From: Kitasatospora sp. SolWspMP-SS2h
GTDB lineage: Bacteria > Actinomycetota > Actinomycetes > Streptomycetales > Streptomycetaceae
Length of the DNA: 64,000 nucleotides
NCBI RefSeq assembly: GCF_003259315.1
Contig: NZ_QLLT01000022.1
Coordinates: 62,001-126,000, forward strand
Reading direction: 5' to 3'
A model generated the notes under the pieces. It was given only the letters and a program-made list of their open reading frames with translations, was not told where the DNA came from and did not search any database. Numbering within the stretch: position 1 is the first letter of the stretch; each line of letters starts with the position of its first letter. Shown piece by piece: positions 58,381 through 64,000 of this stretch. The position numbers and the translations under genes were made by a program.

Positions 58381-59556
58381 TCACCGGCTCGGACGCGGAC
58401 GCCGGCCGGACGGTTCGACCTCGGCCACCGGGGGCCGCCCGTCGGTGACCGTCTCGTACACCGAGAGCACCTCGGCGCCGACCGTCTCCCAGTCGAAGCG
58501 CCGCACGTGCCGGGACGCGGCCTCGCGCAGCGCCAGCAGCCGCTCCGGGCTGCCCAGCAGCCCGACCGCCGCGGCCGCCAGCGCGTCCGCGTCCTCGACC
58601 GGGAACAGCTCGCCGGCCGCGCCGCCGTCCAGCACCTGGCGGAACGCGTCCAGGTCGCTGGCCAGCACCGGGGCGCCCGCCGACATCGCCTCGACCAGGA
58701 TGATGCCGAAGGACTCGCCGCCGGTGTTCGGCGCCACGTACAGGTCGACGCTGCGCAGCAGCCGGGCCTTGTCGCGGTCCGACACCATGCCCAGGAACTC
58801 GACCTGCGCCCGTACCTCGGGCGCCAGGCCCGCCACCGCCTCCTCCTCGTCGCCCTTGCCGGCCACCAGCAGCCGCACCCCCGGGCGCTCGGCCAGGATC
58901 CGCGGCAGCGCGGCCAGCAGCGTCGGCAGGCCCTTGCGCGGCTCGTTGATCCGGCCGATGAAGCCGATGGTGCCGCCGGGCCCGCCCTCGGCCGCGCCGC
59001 CCCGCCACCGCGGCTCCGGCTCGGCGTCCGCGAAGAACCGGACGTCCACGCCGTTCGGGATCACCACCGCGTCGCCGCCCAGGTGCTCCACCAGGGTGCG
59101 CCGGGCGTACTCGGAGACCGCGATCCGGCCGGACATCTTCTCCAGGCCGGGCTGCAGGATCGGCGAGGCCGCGATCATCGCCCGCGAGCGCGGGTTGGAG
59201 GTGTGGAACGTCCCCACCATCGGACCGGACGCCGCCCAGGCCGCCAGCATCGACAGCGAGGGCGAGTTCGGCTCGTGCACGTGCAGCACGTCGAACCGGC
59301 CCTCGCGCAGCCAGCGCCGCACCCGGGCCGCCGACAGGATGCCGAAGCTCAGCCGGGCCACCGACCCGTTGTACGGCACCGCCACCGCCCGCCCCGCGGA
59401 GACCACGTACGGCGGCAGCGCCCCGTCGTCCTCCGCCGGGGCCAGCACCGACACCTCGTGCCCGAGCCGGATCAGGTGCTCCGCCAGGTCCCGGATGTGG
59501 AACTGCACCCCGCCGGGCACGTCCCAGTCGTACGGGCACACCACGCCGATCCTCAC
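58381..59556 (-). CDS. pimA: GT4 glycosyltransferase, phosphatidylinositol mannosyltransferase (PimA-like)
   Basis: A 391-aa GT-B enzyme. N-terminal Rossmann half begins RIGVVCPYDWDVPGGVQFHI; the C-terminal donor half has IGFIGRINEPRKGLPTLLAA, GKGDEEEAVA and the EX7E motif in ESFGIILVEAMSAGAPVLA. PimA transfers mannose from GDP-mannose to phosphatidylinositol. GTG 59556 overlaps the acyltransferase stop (GTGA). It is the third gene of PI synthase-acyltransferase-PimA, the first steps of PIM synthesis in actinobacteria. Confidence 0.92.
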   Translation of the reverse strand: MRIGVVCPYDWDVPGGVQFHIRDLAEHLIRLGHEVSVLAPAEDDGALPPYVVSAGRAVAVPYNGSVARLSFGILSAARVRRWLREGRFDVLHVHEPNSPSLSMLAAWAASGPMVGTFHTSNPRSRAMIAASPILQPGLEKMSGRIAVSEYARRTLVEHLGGDAVVIPNGVDVRFFADAEPEPRWRGGAAEGGPGGTIGFIGRINEPRKGLPTLLAALPRILAERPGVRLLVAGKGDEEEAVAGLAPEVRAQVEFLGMVSDRDKARLLRSVDLYVAPNTGGESFGIILVEAMSAGAPVLASDLDAFRQVLDGGAAGELFPVEDADALAAAAVGLLGSPERLLALREAASRHVRRFDWETVGAEVLSVYETVTDGRPPVAEVEPSGRRPRPSR

Positions 59557-60458
59557 GACCGCACCTGCCGCGGGGCGAGGTCGGCCAGCCACAGCTTCTG
59601 CAGCATGTGCCAGTCCACCGCGTGCTCGCGGATCGCCTCCGCCCAGACGTCCGCCATCCGCTGGGTCATCGCGGCGGTCTGCTCCTGCCGCGACCCCTCC
59701 CCGGACGGCCGGACCTCCGGGTGCACCTCGGCCCGCAGCAGCGGCCCGTCGTACCAGAGCGACACCGGGAACAGCGCCGCCCCGGTCCGCTGGGCGAGCG
59801 CCGCCGGACCGGCCGGCATCCGGGTCGGCTCGCCGAAGAAGTCCACCTGGACGCCCGCCTCGGAGAGGTCCCGGTCGCCCACCAGGCAGACCAGCCTCCC
59901 CTCCCGCAGCCGCCGCGCCAGCGTCCCGACCACCGAGACGTCGGAGCCGGTCAGCGCCAGCACCTCCATCCCCAGGCTCTCCCGGTACGCCACGAACCGG
60001 TCGAACAGCGACTCCGGCTTCAGCCGCTCGGCGACCGTGGTGAACGGGAACCCGCCCGCGGACGCGATCCACGCGCCCGCCAGGTCCCAGTTCCCCATGT
60101 GCGGCAGCGCCAGCACCGCGCCGCGGCCTGCCGCCATCGCCTCGTTCAGCTGCTCCAGGCCCTTGACCGTTATGGCACCGGCGATCCGCTCCCGGCTCCA
60201 GGTCGACAGCCGGAACGACTCCCGCCAGTACCGCAGGTAGGAGCGCATCCCGGCCCGGGACAGCTCCCGCAGCCGGGCCGCGTCCGCGTCCGGGTGGACC
60301 CGCGACAGGTTGGCCTCCAGCTGCCGCACCCCCTTGCCCCGCCGCCGCCACGCCACGTCGGCGATGGTGTCGAACAGGCCGCGGGCCACCGGCTCGGGCA
60401 GGTGCTTCAACCCCGCCCACCCGGCCGCGTAGGCCGCGGCGACCAACCGTTCCCTCAC
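59553..60458 (-). CDS. phosphatidylinositol mannoside acyltransferase (PatA-like)
   Basis: A 301-aa HtrB/LpxL-fold acyltransferase. HX4D motif is LPHMGNWDLAGAW; further blocks are FPFTTVAERLKPESLFDRFV, GRLVCLVGDRDLSEAGVQVD and the C-terminal HAVDWHMLQKLW. In mycobacteria PatA acylates the mannose of PIM1. GTG 60458 overlaps the PI synthase stop (GTGA) and its end overlaps pimA, so the three genes are one coupled operon. One membrane-associated helix is possible at the N-terminus. Confidence 0.92.
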   Translation of the reverse strand: MRERLVAAAYAAGWAGLKHLPEPVARGLFDTIADVAWRRRGKGVRQLEANLSRVHPDADAARLRELSRAGMRSYLRYWRESFRLSTWSRERIAGAITVKGLEQLNEAMAAGRGAVLALPHMGNWDLAGAWIASAGGFPFTTVAERLKPESLFDRFVAYRESLGMEVLALTGSDVSVVGTLARRLREGRLVCLVGDRDLSEAGVQVDFFGEPTRMPAGPAALAQRTGAALFPVSLWYDGPLLRAEVHPEVRPSGEGSRQEQTAAMTQRMADVWAEAIREHAVDWHMLQKLWLADLAPRQVRS

Positions 60459-61111
60459 TTGACCCCCTCGGCGGCGGCCGCCGCCTCCAGCTCCGCCGAC
60501 TCCCGGCGCACCGTCAGCATCCGCTGCGCCACCGTCACCAGACTGCCCGCCGCGACCGCCCACAGGGCGATCGGCAGCAACCACTCGATGTACGGCACCC
60601 CGAACTTGTGCAGGCCCGCGAACCCGGCCGCGGTCAGGCTGATCACCAGGCGCTCGGCCCGCTCGACCAGCCCCGAGACGTTCACCGGGAAGCCCAGCGC
60701 CTCGCCGCGCGCCTTGGTGTACGACACCACCTGGCCGCTGGCCAGGCAGAAGACCGACACCGCGCACAGCAGGTCGTCGTCCCCGCCCCCGGCGTACCAC
60801 ATCGCCAGACCGCCGAAGATCGCCGCGTCGGCGACCCGGTCCAGCGTCGAGTCCAGGAACGCGCCCCACTTGCTGGAGCGGCCCGCCTGGCGGGCCATGT
60901 TGCCGTCCACCAGGTCGGAGAAGATGAACAGCGTGACGGTGATCACGCCCCAGAAGAACTCCCCGCGCGGGAAGAACACCAGCGCGCCGGCCACCGAACC
61001 GGCCGTACCGATCAGCGTGACCGCGTCCGGACTGACACCCCACCGCAGCAGCATCGCCGCGAACGGGGTGAGGACACGTGTGAAGAAGGCACGCGCGTAC
61101 TTGTTGAGCAT
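60455..61111 (-). CDS. pgsA: CDP-alcohol phosphatidyltransferase, phosphatidylinositol(-phosphate) synthase
   Basis: A 218-aa integral membrane enzyme with about six helices. The CDP-alcohol signature D-G-x2-A-R-x8-G-x3-D-x3-D is present as VDGNMARQAGRSSKWG followed by AFLDSTLDRVAD. The first residues LNKYARAFFTRVLTPFAAML are those of streptomycete PI synthases. ATG 61111 is preferred by this similarity although GGAAGG is only 2 nt upstream. Heads the PIM operon; the 128-bp divergent region with the EF-G-like gene should contain promoters for both. Confidence 0.93.
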   Translation of the reverse strand: MLNKYARAFFTRVLTPFAAMLLRWGVSPDAVTLIGTAGSVAGALVFFPRGEFFWGVITVTLFIFSDLVDGNMARQAGRSSKWGAFLDSTLDRVADAAIFGGLAMWYAGGGDDDLLCAVSVFCLASGQVVSYTKARGEALGFPVNVSGLVERAERLVISLTAAGFAGLHKFGVPYIEWLLPIALWAVAAGSLVTVAQRMLTVRRESAELEAAAAAEGVK

Positions 61112-61239
61112 GGCCTTCCGGTCCGCTCCGCTCCTCGGATTGGCACCCGCGGGCCGCATGCCCCGCCGGGCGGCCGCGCGAATGCACCCGCCCGGCCGGA
61201 CAATGGTATCCACGCTGATCGAGCGGCAGGAGGCCAGCC

Positions 61240-63261
61240 ATGCCGGACCGGACGGCCCACACCCCCGCACCGCCCGCCGACCGACCCGACCGGCTCCGCA
61301 ACGTGGCCCTGGTCGGGGCCGGCGGAGCCGGGAAGACCACCCTCGCCGAAGCGCTCGCCCGCACCGCCGGCGTCCTGACCAGGGCCGGAACCGTCCCCGA
61401 CGGCACCACCGCCGCCGACTGGGAGGACGTCGAGCACCGGCAGCAGCGCTCCGTCCAGCTCGCGCTCCTCCCGCTCCCCTGGCGCGGACTCAAGGTCAAC
61501 CTGCTGGACGCCCCCGGCTACGCCGACTTCGCCGGCGAGCTCCAGGCCGCCCTGCGCGCCGCCGAGGCCGCCCTGTTCGTGCACTCCGCCGCCGACCCCG
61601 ACGTCCCCCGCCCGGTCCGCGACCTGTGGCAGCGCTGCGCGGACGCCCGCCTCCCCCGCGCGGTCGTCCTCACCCACCTCGGCACCGCCCGGGTCCGCCT
61701 CGACGACGTGCTGCGGATGCTCCAGGAGACCCTCGGCACCCCCGACACCGTCCGCCCGCTGCACCACGTCGACCTGCGCGACGGACACCTGCACGGCGTC
61801 ACCGACCTGCTCACCGGCCGGGTGTACGGCACCCCCGGGGACGCCCCCGACCTCGCCGCCGAGCGCGCCCGCCTGGTCGAGGCCCTGGCCGGCGAGGACG
61901 ACACCCTGCTGGCCCGCTACCTCGACGGCGAGGGGCTCGACACCGCCGCCCTCACCGCCGGCCTGCGCCGCGAACTGCTGGCCGGCACCCTGCACCCCGT
62001 CCTCGCCACCGCCCCCGACGGCACCGGCTGCGACGCCCTGCTCGACCTGGTCGCCGACGCCTTCCCCTCCCCCGCCGACCGCACCGACGCACTCCCCGCC
62101 GCCGACCCGGACGCCCCCGTCACCGCCCAGGTCGTGCACACCGGCGAGGACCCCTACCTCGGCCGCCTCAGCCTGCTCAAGGTCTTCGCCGGCACCCTGC
62201 GCCCCGACACCACCGCCCACCTCCCCGACGGCACCGAGGAACACCTCACCGCCCCGCACAGCCCGCTCGGCCGCCAACTGCGCCCCGTCCCGCAGGCCGT
62301 CGCCGGCGACCTCGCCACCGTCACCCGGCTCACCGCCGCCCGCACCGGCGACACCCTCACCACCGACCGCCCCGGCCGCACCGTGCTCCCGCCCTGGCCG
62401 CTGCCCGAGGCCCTGCTCCCCACCGCCGTCCGGGCCCGCTCCAAGGCCGACGACGACCGGCTCTCCCAGGCCCTCGGCCGGCTCGCCGCCCAGGACCCGG
62501 CCCTGCGGGTCGAGCAGAACCCCGACACCGGCCAACTCGTCCTGTGGTGCACCGGCGAGGCCCACCTCGCCGTCACCCTCGACCGCCTCACCGCCCGGCA
62601 CGGCGTCCACATCGACACCGTCCCCTACGAGGTCGCCCTGCGCGAGACCTTCGCCGCCCCCGCCGACGGCCACGGCCGGCACGTCAAGCAGTCCGGCGGC
62701 CACGGCCAGTACGCCGTCTGCGACCTCACCGTCGAACCGCTGCCCGGCGGCGGCTTCGAGTTCGTCGACCGCGTCGTCGGCGGCGCCGTCCCCCGCCACT
62801 TCGTGCCCTCGGTCGAGAAGGGCGTGCGCGCCCAGCTCGCCCGCGGCCTGCGCGGCCACCCGGTGACCGACGTCAAGGTCACCCTCACCGACGGCAGGGC
62901 GCACTCCGTCGACTCCTCCGACGCCGCCTTCCAGACCGCCGCCGCCCTCGCCCTCAAGGAGGCCGCCGACCACACCGCCGTCGCGGTCCTGGAACCCGTC
63001 GACGAGGTGCGCGTCCTGCTCCCCGACGAGTACCAGGGCGCCGTGCTCGCCGACCTCTCCGCCCGGCGCGGACACGTCCTGGGCACCGAGATCGGCGGCG
63101 AGGGCCTCAGCCTGGTCCGCGCCGAGGTCCCCGCGCTCGAACTCGCCCGCTACCCGCTCGACCTGCGCTCGCTGTCGCACGGAACCGGCCAGTTCACCCG
63201 CGCCTACCGGCGGCACGCCCCGATGCCCGCCCACCTCGCCGCGCGGCACACCGGCGGCTGA
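61240..63261 (+). CDS. elongation factor G-like protein (EF-G2 type), G4 motif degenerate
   Basis: A 673-aa translational-GTPase-like protein: G1 GAGGAGKT (26-33), G3 DAPG (90-93), then domains II-V (EF-G C-terminal LLPDEYQGAVLADLSARRGH). It is about the usual length of the EF-G2 group but short of EF-G. The G4 motif NKxD is THLG (145-148), so guanine recognition is doubtful. In other bacteria this group has been linked to antibiotic tolerance or ribosome disassembly, but the role is unclear. ATG 61240 follows GGAGG by 6 nt. Convergent with the DCC gene. Confidence 0.88.
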   Translation: MPDRTAHTPAPPADRPDRLRNVALVGAGGAGKTTLAEALARTAGVLTRAGTVPDGTTAADWEDVEHRQQRSVQLALLPLPWRGLKVNLLDAPGYADFAGELQAALRAAEAALFVHSAADPDVPRPVRDLWQRCADARLPRAVVLTHLGTARVRLDDVLRMLQETLGTPDTVRPLHHVDLRDGHLHGVTDLLTGRVYGTPGDAPDLAAERARLVEALAGEDDTLLARYLDGEGLDTAALTAGLRRELLAGTLHPVLATAPDGTGCDALLDLVADAFPSPADRTDALPAADPDAPVTAQVVHTGEDPYLGRLSLLKVFAGTLRPDTTAHLPDGTEEHLTAPHSPLGRQLRPVPQAVAGDLATVTRLTAARTGDTLTTDRPGRTVLPPWPLPEALLPTAVRARSKADDDRLSQALGRLAAQDPALRVEQNPDTGQLVLWCTGEAHLAVTLDRLTARHGVHIDTVPYEVALRETFAAPADGHGRHVKQSGGHGQYAVCDLTVEPLPGGGFEFVDRVVGGAVPRHFVPSVEKGVRAQLARGLRGHPVTDVKVTLTDGRAHSVDSSDAAFQTAAALALKEAADHTAVAVLEPVDEVRVLLPDEYQGAVLADLSARRGHVLGTEIGGEGLSLVRAEVPALELARYPLDLRSLSHGTGQFTRAYRRHAPMPAHLAARHTGG

Positions 63262-63273
63262 CCGCGCGGCCGG

Positions 63274-63696
63274 TCAGGAACGCCGCGGCAGCGCGCACGC
63301 CGGAGTGCCGCCCGGCATCCGGTCCCGGTTCCTCGCCACCCAGCGGTAGACCGCGTCCGCCACCGGCCGCACCGGCGCCAGCGCCAGCACCCCGCCGGCC
63401 CACGCCCACAGCCCGCCCGACCGCATCAGCAGCCGCGCCACCGCCTGCGCCCCGCCGTGCACCCGGCGGTCCGGCGTCACCCACAGCACCTCCCGCCGCG
63501 CCCGCTCCGCCGTCACCTCCCCGCCGGTGAACTCCTCCAGCGCCGCCAGGTCCGCGAACTGGAACGCCACCGCCTCCCACCCCGCCGAGGACAGGCTCTG
63601 CCGCGGATAGCGCTCCGCCCACCGCACGCAGCTGGAACAGAACGCGCAGTCGCCGTCGAAAACCAGCACCGGGCCCGGTGCGTACGCACTCGTCAT
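63274..63696 (-). CDS. DCC-family thiol-disulfide oxidoreductase (DUF393)
   Basis: A 140-aa protein with the DxDCxxC motif in VFDGDCAFCSSCVRWAERY (about 12-30), the family signature. A C-terminal hydrophobic stretch (WAWAGGVLALAPVRPVADAV) may bind the membrane. ATG 63696 has GGAGG at 8 nt. The gene ends 12 bp from the EF-G-like gene stop. Confidence 0.9.
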   Translation of the reverse strand: MTSAYAPGPVLVFDGDCAFCSSCVRWAERYPRQSLSSAGWEAVAFQFADLAALEEFTGGEVTAERARREVLWVTPDRRVHGGAQAVARLLMRSGGLWAWAGGVLALAPVRPVADAVYRWVARNRDRMPGGTPACALPRRS

Positions 63697-63886
63697 GCCG
63701 CGATCCTCCACCCCCGCGGCACCGGCCGACAAACCGGGGGCGTCGAACCCGCTCGCACGGGGCACCATGTCCCCGGAACGGCCGCGCGCGGCCGATATGT
63801 GACCCAGGATCAGCCGATGATCCGCACAGCCCCGCCGCCGCACGGTAACCTGCCGCAGATCGATCAGGGGAGAAGGAGCTGCACAG

Positions 63887-64000
63887 GTGACTCAGCTCGA
63901 CATGACGCCGGGCGCGCAGGTACCGCGGACGGACGTCGGCAACCAGACCGCGGTCACCCAGGCGTTCTCCTCCGCCGCCTACCGCACCGGCGACGTCAGG
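63887..64000 (+). CDS. unidentified protein, N-terminal 38 codons (truncated by window edge)
   Basis: An open frame begins at GTG 63887 behind AGAAGGAG with 8-nt spacing and continues to the window edge: TQLDMTPGAQVPRTDVGNQT at its start. The strong ribosome-binding site and codon use support a real gene; the product is not recognised from this fragment. The 190-bp gap 63697-63886 holds its promoter region without a clear -35/-10 pair. Confidence 0.6.
   Translation, partial: MTQLDMTPGAQVPRTDVGNQTAVTQAFSSAAYRTGDVR

Overview
The window is chromosomal DNA of a very G+C-rich actinomycete of the Streptomycetaceae (Streptomyces or Kitasatospora type). This is judged from the third-codon-position G/C bias, the frequent GTG starts and 4-base GTGA/ATGA gene overlaps, and the gene order. 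That order runs bldD, nusB, efp, aroQBKC, aroE, mltG, ruvX, alaS, rpsD, rarA, aspS, hisS, relA, apt, secFD, yajC, ruvBAC, yebC, pdxTS, then the phosphatidylinositol (mannoside) genes and an EF-G-like GTPase, and it is the conserved core order of streptomycetes as I know it from Streptomyces coelicolor. No rRNA, tRNA, CRISPR array or recognisable transposase gene was seen.

Layout. 1-6.6 kb: 3' end of bldD, an unknown gene, a thioesterase, efp-nusB, an M24-fold protein that has lost metal ligands, a cysteine-free L33/L31 ribosomal protein pair with a possible Zur site, and a divergent XRE-cupin regulator/EamA transporter pair. 6.6-15.9 kb is the accessory part: a DUF6445 protein; a 5.8-kb unit carrying one 1830-codon gene (DUF4011, SF1 helicase, Vsr-like nuclease and a GreA/GreB-like C-terminus) bounded by a perfect 28-bp direct repeat of the 3' end of the neighbouring nei gene; the intact nei gene; and a divergent TetR/SDR pair with two operator-like palindromes. 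16-30 kb: a P-loop kinase, the shikimate genes aroQ-aroB-aroK-aroC and aroE, an ABC ATPase, two tandem mltG paralogues, ruvX, alaS and two small membrane-associated genes. 30-38 kb: a STAND ATPase gene with a TTA codon, rpsD with a long leader, rarA, a YciO/Sua5 protein, PPK2, a LysR regulator and a GNAT enzyme. 38-48.5 kb: aspS, hisS, an MBL hydrolase, a cyclophilin, a DUF349 protein, a frameshifted lipoprotein gene, relA and apt. 48.5-57.3 kb: secF, secD, yajC, ruvB, ruvA, ruvC, yebC, pdxT, pdxS. 57.4-64 kb: a LemA-like protein, a tautomerase, pimA-like, acyltransferase and PI synthase genes, an EF-G-like GTPase, a DCC-family protein and the start of an unknown gene.

Most genes serve translation (efp, rpsD, L33, L31, alaS, aspS, hisS, EF-G-like), chorismate synthesis, the stringent response (relA with apt), protein export (SecDF-YajC), Holliday-junction processing (RuvABC, RarA), vitamin B6 synthesis (PdxST) and phosphoinositide lipids. 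Operons are tight and mostly on the minus strand, separated by long perfect G+C hairpins that mostly lack U-tracts.

The most unusual item is the single-gene unit at the nei 3' end, which looks like a horizontally acquired antiviral nuclease-helicase fused to a transcription-elongation-factor-like domain. Other points of interest are the frameshifted lipoprotein, the degenerate M24 protein, the TTA-containing STAND gene, the rpsD leader hairpin with a T-tract, and short tandem duplications at the stop-codon ends of five minus-strand genes.
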